Assembly: GCA_032716605.1 (NCBI GenBank)
Contig: CM064552.1
Coordinates: forward strand, 12,373,886 to 12,437,885
DNA: 64,000 bases
Direction of reading: 5' to 3'
DNA from: Paralithodes platypus
Lineage: Eukaryota; Arthropoda; Malacostraca; Decapoda; Lithodidae
The translations under genes were made by a program, and so were the position numbers. This document shows positions 23,650 to 34,917 of the stretch, piece after piece (within the stretch, counting starts at the first letter, position 1; each line of letters opens with the position of its first letter). A model generated the notes under the pieces. That model ran no database searches. It was not told the origin of the DNA and was given only the letters and a program-made list of their open reading frames with translations.

Positions 23650-23975
23650 TTAAGGGGGTAGTGGTTATTTTTTGGTCTATTTATTCATATACTTATTGTA
23701 TAGTAACCTCGCTAGACCTCAATCAAGCTTTAAAAACAAAACACCTGCTAGACCTCTCTTCAAGATAAATGTGTATATTTTCCTCCTAGAATTACAGGCT
23801 CGCTTTCACTCGCCAGGAAAAAAATAGTCACCTAAATGGTGCGAAAGGTCTTTATACTGACAAATAAATGGGGCGATAGGTCTCAAAATCGCCAAACTAA
23901 TGGAACGAACGTCATACAATCTCAAAGCTTTTGGGACTAAACACGAGAGAGAAAAAGCAGCTACCTCCCCCTTAA
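23650..23975 (+). mobile_element. MITE family A, copy A6 (hairpin deleted)
   Basis: TTAA lies at 23650-23653 and 23972-23975, with termini GGGGGTAG and CTACCTCCCCC. The CCGGCCGAAGGCCGG hairpin and adjacent bases are missing, while the GCTCGCTTTCACTCGCCAGG and four-unit repeat remain. Confidence 0.85.
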
Positions 23976-24206
23976 TTTAGAAATATATTTTTGTAAGATC
24001 TAGCCCGAGAACAAAATAACCGACCAAAAGAATTAATGGGTCATAATCTTACATGCATAATGAAAATCCAAGGAGGTCCAGCCACGCAAGCGACTGTGTG
24101 AGGGAAATTAAGACACTTCGCTGGAAAAAGAATGCCCGAAAAAGCTGCCAGTCCGGTAAATAGAGAGTGATTAGGAGAGGAGCACTCGCAGGTACAGATG
24201 TCCCGG

Positions 24207-24209
<3 letters not shown>

Positions 24210-24262
<53 letters not shown>
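24210..24262 (+). repeat. 53-bp G homopolymer
   Basis: An uninterrupted G run preceded by CCCGGGGA. It is the longest mononucleotide tract in the window. Confidence 0.95.
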
Positions 24263-24345
24263 CGCTCTGTTACGGTTTCTTTGAGGATACTATCAGAGCA
24301 AACTGGCGTTATGATCTGTGCCCCATGAATATTCTTTCCTCTCAC

Positions 24346-24561
24346 TTAACCCGTACAGTACCAGATACGTTATTTTGATCAGATTCTGGAAACTATTAGA
24401 CCATTTTATGTAGCTTAGGAAGGACCTCTACCAATAATAAGGCTTCAAACTATCTCGACCAACCCTCATAACTACCACAGATCCTCCCTAAAGCTGCATA
24501 ATATCGTCAAAATATAGCTAGAATACAATATAACACTCGTCGCTGGTACTCAAAGGGTTAA
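24346..24561. mobile_element. MITE family C, copy C1 (piggyBac-like ends)
   Basis: TTAA occurs at both ends (24346-24349, 24558-24561). The left terminus reads TTAACCCGTACAGTACCAG and the right GCTGGTACTCAAAGGGTTAA. It contains the family core GCATAATATCGTC and TTAGGAAGGACC. TTAA plus CCC ends are typical of piggyBac-type elements. Length is 216 bp with no ORF. Confidence 0.8.
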
Positions 24562-24790
24562 ACAGTAGGCTACCATAGCGCGGTTGGGAATATGAACTTG
24601 ATTAGATTAATATCCAGTATTCGAGAATGGATAATAAGTCGTAGGCGTGTGCATAAACCTTTAACCGTCTTGGTGGTGTAATGGTTAGAGTGTTTGAAAA
24701 TCTGTGTTTGATAACCCAGGTTCGAATCCCGGTGGTTCACATATATGCTTTCATTAATTTAATTGGAGGTTTTTGGTGTTGTGGTGAAAT
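24562..24790 (+). mobile_element. tRNA-derived SINE, family S1
   Basis: The tRNA-like segment at about 24668-24745 has TGGTGTAATGGTTAGAGTG (A box) and GGTTCGAATCCCGG (B box). The preceding 100 bp aligns with the first half of the SINE at 40552. It starts at the right terminus of MITE C1. It could be mistaken for a tRNA gene, but the acceptor stem does not pair and sister copies are repeats. Confidence 0.75.
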
Positions 24791-24884
24791 GAATACAAAA
24801 TAGAATAAGAGAGACTGTTCATAACCAGTCCTAAATTTACCGGTACATCCTTGTATTTTTGTCATTATTATTGAATGTGCACAA

Positions 24885-25099
24885 TTAACCCCTTCAGCAC
24901 CATGACTTATTTTGTTTTTTATCTAATTCTGGTTACAATTATACAATTTGGTTTAGTTTATCTGTCTCTAGGACTCAGATGGGTAAATACGATCTCAATA
25001 AACCCTCTAAACAACATAGGTCCTTCTTAAACTGCATAAAATTGTCTAACTTTAGCCAGAATCAAAGGTAAAAGGCCGCCATGGTGCTGAAGGGATTAA
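24885..25099. mobile_element. MITE family C, copy C2
   Basis: The terminal inverted repeat is about 20 bp with a single mismatch: TTAACCCCTTCAGCACCATG and CATGGTGCTGAAGGGATTAA. The core holds CATAAAATTGTCTAAC and GGTCCTTCTTAAAC. It is the best-preserved copy of this family here. Confidence 0.9.
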
Positions 25100-25231
25100 A
25101 GTTGTGCTCTACTGTTGCTTTTATGATGGTATAGCCAAAACAATACAACTTCGCTCAGCTATTCCAGTAATTCCTCTGGCATTCAACTCGGTCCCAAAAT
25201 AACAGTTCCCCGGTTTGCTACCCTGCATAAG

Positions 25232-25428
25232 AATGTCATATTTAGGAGAGGTATGTTTTTTTTCTGGACCCCTTCCCCCTCATGTTTAACCCCATTGTGT
25301 TTTTATATACGTTTGTCCCATTAGTTAGGCGATTTTAAGACTTTTCGCCACATTTCTTTGCCAATTGTAAGACCTTTTTGTGCCATTTAGGTGTCGATCT
25401 GTAATTTAGGAGGAACTAGTGCATGAAA
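25232..25428 (-). mobile_element. MITE family A, copy A7 (truncated)
   Basis: Only the internal-repeat half is present, inverted: CCCTCATGTTTAACCCCATT through GCCATTTAGGTGTCGAT, ending at GTAATTTAGGAGGAAC. The left part of the element is missing. Confidence 0.75.
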
Positions 25429-25777
25429 ACCTAGAAAGGTTTGCCAGCAAAGAGCTCACCATCGAAAATTGACGATTACCACTCTAAAGTGATGCCCCCT
25501 TTAATTCTGAGGAGAAACCCAATTATCAGACAATTTGACCAACGAAAACAAAGCCCAATAGTTAAAGGTTGACTGGAAACAACTGAGAACTGTCAAAATA
25601 TATATCTTCAAACTGCCAAGTATCTTATAATAATAGATTGTCGTCGAACTATTGAATCCGGTTGTACATTCTGAGATTTTGCAGGGATAATTTAGTGCGC
25701 TAGGAATCCGGGTTTTATATCTGGGAGTTCAAAGCACATTAATAAGATATGCTCCGAGGTATGTGATGACTAAGGTG
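25429..25777. other. Unassigned stretch
   Basis: No feature is recognised between the truncated MITE and the satellite. Confidence 0.5.
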
Positions 25778-27297
25778 ACCGGACAACTCAACCAGTAGAT
25801 CATTACAACCGGTACCAACTCAACCACCAACAAGTTACCGGACAACTGAACCAGTAGACCATAACAACCGGTACCAACTCAACCACCAACAAGTTACCGG
25901 CCAACTGAACCAGTAGACCATAACAACCGGTGCCAACTCAACCACCAACAAGTTACCGGCCAACTGAACCAGTAGACCATAACAACCGGTGCCAACTGAA
26001 CCACCAACAAGTTACCGGCCAACTGAACCAGTAGACCATAACAACCGGTGCCAACTCAACCACCAACAAGTTACCGGCCAACTGAACCAGTAGACCATAA
26101 CAACCGGTGCCAACTCAACCACCAGCAAGTTACCAGACAACTCAACCAGTAGACCATAACAACCGGTACCAACTCAACCACCAACAAGTTACCAGACAAC
26201 TCAACCAGTAGACCATAACAACCGGTACCAACTCAACCACCAGCAAGTTACCAGACAACTCAACCAGTAGACCATAACAACCGGTACCAACTCAACCACC
26301 AACAAGTTACCGGCCAACTGAACCAGTAGACCATAACAACCGGTGCCAACTCAACCACCAACAAGTTACCGGCCAACTGAACCAGTAGACCATAACAACC
26401 GGTGCCAACTCAACCACCAGCAAGTTACCAGACAACTCAACCAGTAGACCATAACAACCGGTACCAACTCAACCACCAACAAGTTACCAGACAACTCAAC
26501 CAGTAGACCATAACAACCGGTACCAACTCAACCACCAGCAAGTTACCAGACAACTCAACCAGTAGACCATAACAACCGGTACCAACTCAACCACCAACAA
26601 GTTACCGGACAACTGAACCAGTAGACCATAACAACCGGTGCCAACTCAACCACCAACAAGTTACCGGCCAACTGAACCAGTAGACCATAACAACCGGTGC
26701 CAACTCAACCACCAGCAAGTTACCAGACAACTCAACCAGTAGACCATAACAACCGGTACCAACTCAACCACCAACAAGTTACCAGACAACTCAACCAGTA
26801 GACCATAACAACCGGTACCAACTCAACCACCAGCAAGTTACCAGACAACTCAACCAGTAGACCATAACAACCGGTACCAACTCAACCACCAACAAGTTAC
26901 CGGACAACTGAACCAGTAGACCATAACAACCGGTACCAACTCAACCACCAGCAAGTTACCAGACAACTCAACCAGTAGACCATAACAACCGGTGCCAACT
27001 CAACCACCAACAAGTTACCAGACAACTGAACCAGTAGACCATAACAACCGGTACCAACTCAACCACCAGCAAGTTACCAGACAACTCAACCAGTAAACCA
27101 TTTTATCCACGGGCAACTCAACCAGTTGCCTATTGCCACCAGTGCCAACTCAACCAGTTGACTATTGCCACCAGTGCCAGCTCAACCATCTGCAACTGTT
27201 AGGTTCGGTTAGATCTTCGAGTTTGTACCGTACTGGGTTAGCCTAGTTGGCACTGGTTGAAATTTACTGGTTGAAATGGTCGACTGGATGAGTTTAC
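25775..27297. mobile_element. Family E element enlarged by the 59-bp array
   Basis: The outermost left sequence (CAACTCAACCAGTAGATCAT) has an inverted counterpart at about 27264-27292 (GAAATGGTCGACTGGATGAG). The same paired ends bound the 180-bp element at 3386. The intervening 27111-27263 is a degenerate mixture of CAACTCAACCAGTTG pieces. I infer that one arm amplified into the satellite. Confidence 0.6.
25778..27110 (+). repeat. 59-bp satellite, about 22.5 units
   Basis: The monomer contains CAACTCAACCAGTAGACCAT, AACAACCGGTACCAACTC and CACCAACAAGTT. Two main monomer types (ACCAGACAACTC with GGTACC; ACCGGCCAACTG with GGTGCC) alternate in a five-monomer order from about the seventh unit. The last unit decays at ACCATTTTATCC. 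Confidence 0.97.
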
Positions 27298-27414
27298 ATG
27301 AAACTTTTGACTAAAGTTAAAGGATAATTGTGAAACAGGAGAAATGCCAATATACTGGAATTGAATATGCCTCTCACTTTGAGCAACGAGAAAGGGCAAA
27401 ACTTGCGCTAATTA

Positions 27415-27619
27415 TTAACCCCTTGTGTACGATCACGATATTTTTACATTGCTTAGGCAATTATTAGACGTGATATTCACCTTAGGAAGGAACTGTGAGA
27501 GTCAAAGGATTAATAATATTTAACTAATTCATACGCTTTTCATTCCCAAAGATCCTTCCTAATCTGTCAAATGACAGTTAAAACACAAAGTAACGACGCC
27601 ATTGTTTTGAAGGAGTTAA
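27415..27619. mobile_element. MITE family C, copy C3
   Basis: TTAA at 27415-27418 and 27616-27619. The left end is TTAACCCCTTGTGTACGATC and the right GCCATTGTTTTGAAGGAGTT. The internal AGATCCTTCCTAATCTG core is present. Confidence 0.75.
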
Positions 27620-27834
27620 ATCAATTAAAGAGAAGAACGAAACTCGCACCTATCATTAAAGAAGGTAAACTCCTACCAGTGTCGTGTGGGGATATTATGG
27701 TGCGCTTTTTTCCCCGCACTAAAATTACCCAAACCGGTGGTGTTTTATTGACGACAAGGAGCGAAGACGTAGTGTTGGTGTTACGGAGATAACCTGATTT
27801 GGTGAAGTCTTACCTAACCTGCTCTATTGCCCAT

Positions 27835-28545
27835 CCTACTCTCCCTCCCTCCTTCATGCCCCTACCTGTTCTATCTATACTCCCTGTCCTCTCTTTTAAC
27901 ATTGCCCCCAACTCTGTCTCTCTTCCTCTATCTATTGCCCATGTGCCACACTTTGAATTGTGTCCCTATCGTGCCCCTTCCTTCCTATTGCCAATCCTAT
28001 CCTTTCTCCCTCATTAAAGCTCCTAGCACTGCCCTATCCGCATCCGCACCCACTGCCCTCTCTCTTATACCATTTCCCCATTTCTGAGTCCTGTCCCTAT
28101 CCTTCTTCTTCTCTTCTGGAGCCGTTTCTTGCCCTCCCCCTCCTCCACCCCCTGTCCTTCCTGCTTCTGTCCCTAGCCCATCTCTTCTGCATCACGCTCC
28201 CTTCTATCCCTGCTCACCCCTGCTTTTGTCCCTAGCCCCATCCCCCCTTCATAATGGCCTCCCTCCTATCCCTGCTTTTCCTTGTTTCTGTCCCTAGCCC
28301 AATCTCCTTGTAGGATACCTCTCTCCTGTCCATGTTGCCTCATGCTTCTTTCTCTAGCGCCCCTCAAGTCCCCTGTATCATGTACTCCACCTATCCCTAG
28401 CTCATTTTCACTGCATCAAGCCCCTCTCCTGTGCCTAATCTCCCCTGCTTCTGTCCTTAGTCCCATTCCGTCTAGTATTATGCCCCTCACCTGTCTCTGC
28501 TTCTGTCGCTAGTCCCTTTTACTTGTCGCTGTTCCTCTCTGCCCC
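27835..28545 (+). repeat. Degenerate pyrimidine-rich ~60-bp tandem repeat
   Basis: CTTCTGTCCCTAGCCC and variants recur near 28164, 28226, 28287, 28349, 28450 and 28501. The part before 28100 is similar in composition but more diverged. The Pro/Leu/Ser-rich open frames follow from the composition. Confidence 0.75.
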
Positions 28546-28963
28546 TGTACCCCTCCCTTCTCCAGGACCCAAGCATCGCCCTGGGTTACTTACTAAAGGT
28601 TCTCGGGAATACAGAGATCTTAGACGACTTTTCTCCACGAATCCCACGCCATTATTGAAACCAAACACATGCTGTTTACATACATGATGAAATAGCGAGT
28701 GTTTTGTATTGGAGGAGAAGGAGGGGGGGGGGGAGGGGAGATACTTAATTAACACCTATAGTTCCCACCCTCGGTATTCATTATAAAATCTGTCAATTTA
28801 AGCATAGCCTATTTGTATACTGTACTTATTATGCAGTGTTCTAGTGGTTTGTAATACCAGAAACACAGAATGTCTGCAGTGTTTCAATCTCCGTTAGCCT
28901 ACTATCGGGTCTCCAGGTCGCAACAGGAGGCAGTTCAGTTTATACCAGGGCTCAACATCGGGA

Positions 28964-28965
<2 letters not shown>
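28546..28965. other. Unassigned stretch
   Basis: A short G run lies near 28724-28738. No gene or repeat is recognised. Confidence 0.5.
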
Positions 28966-29042
<77 letters not shown>

Positions 29043-29047
29043 TGTGT

Positions 29048-29092
<45 letters not shown>
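28966..29092. repeat. (TG)n microsatellite
   Basis: 127 bp of TG with two GGG interruptions near 29038-29050. Confidence 0.97.
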
Positions 29093-29098
<6 letters not shown>

Positions 29099-29357
29099 CG
29101 TTTGTGTTATTGTAGGTGTGGATGTGATTCTGCGTGTGTATGTGTTTAATCATATGAAGGGGGTACCAGTTTATAGCTGTAGTATTTGCCTTTCCTGTTG
29201 TCCGATTTGTCTTTATTATTGCAGAATAGGTTGTCTTTGGTATGCATATTTTCCGATGTTTCTACTATATTATCCTGATACAGAGAGATACAGAGAGAGG
29301 TGGGGGGGACAGAAGGTGAGTGGATGTGGGTTTCACGATTTCACAAAATTTACACTT

Positions 29358-29470
29358 TTCCAATTAAATAAACCCTCTAAATATACATAGGTCCTTCATA
29401 TACTAATTAAAATAGTTTGATTTAAGCCAGAATCAAAGGTAAAAAGGCATAATCTTGCTGAAGTGGTTAA
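29358..29470. mobile_element. MITE family C, copy C4 (partial)
   Basis: Matches the right half of C2: AAACCCTCTAAATATACATAGG, then GCCAGAATCAAAGGTAAAA and CTTGCTGAAGTGGTTAA. The left half is absent. Confidence 0.7.
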
Positions 29471-29706
29471 GCAATCAGCAAGTCAAACAATCGCCCACCA
29501 TAAAGATAGCCAGAACAAGTACAAGAGGTACACATTTAATTAAGACTCCCTGACCTCTGGGGGGGCTGGTATATCTTATGTACACAATTAAAACACAGCT
29601 GAGGGGAACACAATATAATCAGGCATTTGTCAGACGTGTGAAGAATGAAAACTACGGTAATAATTATTAGAACATATTTTATTTGGAATTGTGTACGTGT
29701 GTGCAT

Positions 29707-29709
<3 letters not shown>

Positions 29710-29767
<58 letters not shown>
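29710..29767. repeat. (AC)n microsatellite
   Basis: Nearly perfect AC tract followed by AT repeats. Confidence 0.95.
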
Positions 29768-29772
<5 letters not shown>

Positions 29773-31160
29773 ATATATATAATTAATTAAGATAGAGAGG
29801 AACTATAATGGCTTTTGGGTTACTTATGCATGATAGTTAGTACTAAATGTCTGTTAGCAAGTTTTCACGTGAAAGTATGTATTTTGTTAATCTGCTATTG
29901 TCTTTAAGAATGAAAGTTTTCGTACATTTATTCTCCTATGGTGAACTAGAGATGATTCAACAACTCTCAGAAGTGGAAAACAAAATAGCTAAATTGAATT
30001 AGTCTCTCCCGAAAAAGATAGAACAACCATGAGAAAATGTAAGCGTTATTATGCTGCGTAATCTTTAGTAAGAGGTGAATGATGTCTTTAATATCCGAAT
30101 AAAAAAAATAAAAAAAATGGTAATACATATCTGTCTGTCCCAAGTGAAGAACTACAGCGGGGCACTTATCAGTCTTGCAACCTACTGTATATCATTTGCA
30201 ATAATACCAGCGAGCCTTGCCTCACTGATTAAAAGCTATCACATTCGAAAATGTGTGTCCTAGAGAGATGTTGTGGTTCATGCATGTTAATATCAAAATA
30301 AGTCAATCTAAGCTAATCTAACAGGTCCTTTCTAAGCTATACGTATAAACATATAATTATAGCAAGAATAAATTAAAATAATAATAAGTTGTTTATGCTT
30401 ACAAAGAGCTCAACATTTTGTGTTCAAACTGTCTCCTAAAGGGTATTAATAAAATGTGAATGCAAATTATGTCTATTGTCCTTGGGAAAGATATTTGAAC
30501 CAACTTTTTGTAATATCTCCTCCCTGTCTCCCCCCTCACCGCGGCGTCAATCACTCGCCAGGTTTTCATTCACTTCGCCTCTCTCATCTGTCGTCTCTCG
30601 CAGCTTAATTTTCCCTTAGGATTTTATACGTCTTTATCGCCGCGTAGTGGTGTTGGCGGTGGGTGTAGAACACGGAAAGGAAGGTTCAACTGTCGTTATC
30701 GTTCTTATAAGCAATTGTTATCGATTGCATTGCTTCAACTATGTAATCTGTCGTGGTCTATCAATAATATCATGACAATTTTTTGAGCATAGGAGCCAGG
30801 TATGCAACATATGGCATCTAGAGAGAGATAGTTACATAGAGTTACATAAATACACAGCGACGAGGTCCTTACTAGGCAGTCCTGCCTTACAAACTACTTT
30901 ATTTTATTTTTTTATTTATTTTTTTTTTGAGAGAGGGAGGGAGGAGGGGTGGGGGGGGGGGGGGTAGGATAGAGAGCGAGATAGAATAAAAAAGCCTCCC
31001 CATGACCTTTGAGCAAATCGTCTTCCCTCGGCCCGACAACATTGGGTGATTATTTACCTTGAGTGCCGATAGCAGGATATTATAAGCTGGTGACTTTCAA
31101 CATTAATGTGGACACGCCTGTTTCTAGCGGAGGAGTCGGGTATCATACGACCGACCAGGG
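29768..31160. other. Unassigned non-coding stretch
   Basis: AT-rich to about 30500, then a GC-richer patch (30520-30680). A G-rich low-complexity run lies at 30930-30964 after a T-rich stretch. No gene model is supported. Confidence 0.5.
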
Positions 31161-31163
31161 AGT

Positions 31164-32102
31164 GTGATGAAATGCGGCACTACGATTTCCGACGAACTCC
31201 GCGAACACTTAACCTATTTCAAGATTAACACCTGGAAGGAAAGTACAGGAGTAGAGGAGGAGCCTCAGGGTACCTCCAGGAGCAAGCAGAAAGCGTGGGA
31301 TACCATCTCGGCGAAGAAAATTCAAGAACATCTCCTAACCAATGCAGACCAGGTTGCAAAAGCACGCCTCCAGGCAGCCGCCCGTTCGGAGAGTGGCTTG
31401 TGATTACACGCCATCCCCATCCCACCTCTTGGAACTCACTTGGATGCTGAAGCGCTCCGGGTTGCCATCGCGCTCAGAGTGGGTGCGGCAGTTTGTCACC
31501 CACACACTTGCAAGTGTGGTGGGGGGATGGATGCTCAAGGTCACCATGCCTTGTCATCTAATTACAACGCAGGCCGCCTGCTAAGACACTCTGCACTAAA
31601 TGATGTCATAAAACGGGCCCTGCAGAGTGCTAACCGTGCATCAATCCTCGAACCACATGGACTTCACAGAGAAGACGGCAAACGGCCAGATGGGATGACC
31701 ACTTTCCCTTACAAGAATGGCCGGTGCCTCGTGTGGGATGCCACATGTGTTGACACTTTCTCCACAACCAACATCGCAAGAAACGCCGACGAAGCAGGTG
31801 AAGCCGCCCGGATAGCAGAAAATAAAAAGCGAGAAAAATATCAAGCCATCGCCAGAAATCATCAGTTCGAGCCCCTGGCATTCGAAACTTCCGGAGTCTT
31901 CGGCCCTACCACCCTTAAGATGGTGAATGAAATAGGCCGTAAAATCAGAGAAGTTTCAGGATAACCCCGGGAAACCCTCTGGCTCAAGCAAAGACTAGGG
32001 ATGGCTATCCTCCGGGGCAATGCCACCAGCGTCATGAGCTCAGTTCGACTGGACTGGGTCATGCCACTGTGTGAGGCCCGGGCAGGAGTGGTGTATCCGT
32101 AG
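31164..32102 (+). pseudogene. Retroelement polyprotein C-terminus with Cys/His cluster and PD-(D/E)xK-like motif
   Basis: A single frame runs from about 31164 to a stop at 32100-32102, broken by stops at 31401-31403 (TGA where the family usually has Trp) and 31962-31964. Recognisable pieces in order are SKQKAWDTIS; the region RVAIALRVGA; a Cys/His cluster CHPHTCKCGGGMDAQGHH; LNDVIKRALQ; EPHGLHREDGKRPDG; CLVWDATCVDT; and PLAFETSGVFG. The RPDG ... VWDATC spacing resembles the PD-(D/E)xK nuclease fold found in restriction-like endonucleases of R2-type LINEs. Similar reading frames are known to me as widespread invertebrate mobile-element proteins. The exact clade is uncertain. No reverse transcriptase domain is visible upstream, so the copy is 5'-truncated. 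Confidence 0.75.
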
Positions 32103-32362
32103 TCTTTCCACAGTAGGGTAAAACAAAATATAAACTTTATTTGTATTTAACATGTGTGATGCACATAAATAAAAGGGGATGTGTCGGATGGTTGAAAGCC
32201 ACAGTTGCTCGCGCGTTTGGGGCTAGCAACACGTATTATGAAAAACATGTATCCTCCTTCATTCACTGTCCCCCCCTTCACTCACTCAACCCCACAATTT
32301 GCCGGAGGATAACAGGTTTTTCACAATACGTAGACGGAGGTCTTAAAAAAAAAAAAAAATCA

Positions 32363-32570
32363 AGATACCATGACGCATTTTTTTTTTCTGTGTCCTGGCT
32401 ATTATTAGACGGTTTATTCAGCTTTGGAAGGGTAGCCTATGTGAAAGTCAGAAGGTTTATTGAAATAGTCTTTACCCTTATAAATTACACAGATCCTTCT
32501 TAAATTGTATAAAATCGTCTAATGATAGGCAGAGTAAACTGTCAAAACGCGCCAATCTCCCAAGGGTTAA
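32363..32570. mobile_element. MITE family C, copy C5 (degenerate)
   Basis: The right end AATCTCCCAAGGGTTAA and core GTATAAAATCGTCTAATG are clear. The left end is eroded and contains a T run. Confidence 0.65.
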
Positions 32571-33734
32571 TGGGATATTACACGAAAGCTTTTATCGTCA
32601 ACATTTTGGGGGTAACATTTCTGGGATATTTTGCACTGATATCGGAAACTATTTTCATGATTAGTTTAGGTTACAGACATATATTTACAGTTAACCTCAT
32701 AAGCTGTTAGACCAGTGTTGATAACAGAAGTTGATGGAAAAGTCACCCGTGTGTCATCGGCCTTACACGGTTTGTTTGGGTTAGATGAAATACGATTATG
32801 CTATTTCCGATGAACTCCGTGGTTACTTATAGGATCCCACGAACTATTTTTCCGGCATTTTTATCGACATATCTGGCATGGTAGCTTCTAATGTTTGTGA
32901 TTTATAAGAATTCAGTCACTAAAGACATTTACCTGCAGTCTACTGTTCTTGTTTAACATGCATTAATGGAGTTGCAATCGATATTCTAGATCAATATAAA
33001 ATAGCTACGTAATGTTGGCCAAGACATACAGTAATACAGGAAACTTGCTGGGAAACGTACCCATGGGGCTCGGCCATCACTCAGACTGTTTGGTGTTCTT
33101 GGCTGGTGTTGGGAAGTAGGCTAAGTGGTTTATGTTAGTCTGTTGTGTCGAGTTTGTCATCAGCTGTGGAGGGAGGGAAGGAATGGAAGCACACCAGGAT
33201 TCTCTGATGTAAGCGTAAATGTAAACATGGGGAGGACCGTGAGAATGGAAGATGAACTTGGCCTGTATTCTTAATCATGGGAAGGGGCCCACTCTCCCCT
33301 CGTTCGTGCTCTTTAAATGGGAGAAAATATGAGTTGGCCCTTTGGTCTTGGTGAAGGCCAGGGAAATAGTATTACAAAGGTACCATCCTATTTGTATTAT
33401 AATTGGTTATCGTATTTAATGAGGTTTGTGTTATTTTTATCATGAAGCCTAAACTGTAAGTGTATATACAGTATATTTAACTTCTTCCGTATGTTTGAAA
33501 TTATAGCGAATGGAACATGAGTTGCATAACAATGGAATTATCTATTGTCCACCATTTCCTGTTGCCACACCATAATCTCAGTAGTAAGAGTTGGGTGCAA
33601 GGAGGAAAATGGAATACAAATAATGTTGTGGTCAGCGCCCCGAAACCCACAAATCAAAAGGTGACCAAAGATAACCCCACCCGGAAAATGTGACTTAGAA
33701 GCCTGGGAAGAGGAAGAGTCCGTGTATGTGTGTG

Positions 33735-33737
<3 letters not shown>
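32571..33737. other. Unassigned non-coding stretch
   Basis: No repeat family, RNA or coding signal is recognised. Confidence 0.5.

Positions 33738-33805
<68 letters not shown>
33738..33805. repeat. (GA)n microsatellite
   Basis: Uninterrupted GA tract of about 34 units. Confidence 0.97.
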
Positions 33806-33807
<2 letters not shown>

Positions 33808-34265
33808 AAAAATAAGGGGAGGGGGATAGGTTGCCAGTGGCCTACTTTATAGTTGTGTGTCCTGTATTGTGTGCGTGCGTTTTTGTATTGGCAGTGGTAA
33901 GAGAGAGTGTGTGTGTGAGTAAAACAAAAATGGGGGGGGGGTTAGCTATTTTTTCCCAGGAGATCGACCGAGTAAATAGTTTGGCTCCGAACATGATATA
34001 CGATCCTGACGACACCACTCGGAGACCCCGGCAAAGATTACGTCGGCTGTCATGGCGTATAAATCTCTCTTTTTCTCTTTTCTCCCTCCCTCCCGCTTGT
34101 CACTTTATTTCATGCAACTTACTTGGAACCCTTTGTACAACACTTGTGCTTTAAATTTCAGTTGTCAAGATATGAAATTGGGCCAAATGCTTTGGATATT
34201 TTGCTTTATTTAACCTCAGTAGCAGGTTAATGCACAGTGTTTGTGAAAGAAAATATCTTCCATTT

Positions 34266-34268
<3 letters not shown>
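33806..34268. other. Unassigned stretch
   Basis: A short open frame at 33831-34154 includes low-complexity GTG sequence and has no recognised domain. Confidence 0.45.

Positions 34269-34302
<34 letters not shown>
34269..34302. repeat. Poly(T) tract
   Basis: 34 consecutive T. It could be the A tail of a minus-strand retrocopy, but no body is recognised. Confidence 0.9.
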
Positions 34303-34305
<3 letters not shown>

Positions 34306-34530
34306 GAAGAGAGAGCTTATAAACACACCTTCAAACTATATAATCCTGTGAACACATTAAATCATTTCACTTACTCACAGTATTGGTTCGTGGTTCACGT
34401 TTTGACAACTGAACGATTAGTCAGAAGAGGGTTGCATAAAATTAACTTCTCAGGTGACGAATGGTTGCCCGAAGGATGACGTTATTTTTCCGGGTTGTCA
34501 CAGGAGCCGCTCTAATACCCGCCCACTCTC

Positions 34531-34917
34531 TTAAGGAGGGAGCCCACCTCGCTTTTTTTCTCTTTCTCTCCCTCTCTCTTTGGCTTGTATCCATTCGACC
34601 CCATTCAGCCTACTGCTTTAAGACGTTTACCCCCATCCAGGTGTCAATATTTTCCTGGCGAGCGGTAGCGAGCCAGCATATATATATTTTTGTTTTGACA
34701 GCAAGCTAAATTTGTACATTTTTCGTTAGAAAAATTTCTTCGGCGAAGCCAGATTTCTCCATACAATGCCGGCTCGCTATCGCTCGCCAGGAAGAAATCG
34801 ACACCTGGATGGGGATAAACGTCTTAAAACAGTTGGCTGAATGGGGCCGAATGGATACAAGCCAGGGAAAGAGAGAAATGGAGAGAAAGATAAACAAAAA
34901 CCTATGACCCTCCTTAA
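34531..34917. mobile_element. Foldback MITE family B, copy B2 (complete)
   Basis: TTAA at 34531-34534 and 34914-34917; the ends are GGAGGGAGCC and ATGACCCTCC. Two arms of roughly 160 bp are near-perfect inverted copies: the left holds TGGCTTGTATCCATTCGACC and the right GGCCGAATGGATACAAGCC. They meet at a short AT-rich spacer and a TTCGGCGAAGCC hairpin. There is no ORF of its own. Confidence 0.92.

Noticed and set aside
24668..24745. tRNA gene
   Set aside because: A and B boxes are present, but the acceptor stem does not pair, and the flanks align with other SINE S1 copies.
25778..27110. CRISPR or LTR-like structure
   Set aside because: A continuous 59-bp tandem satellite with no spacers and no LTR or tRNA primer-binding features.
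33831..34154. Short protein gene
   Set aside because: Overlaps GTG low-complexity sequence, has no domain, and no splice or promoter support is visible.
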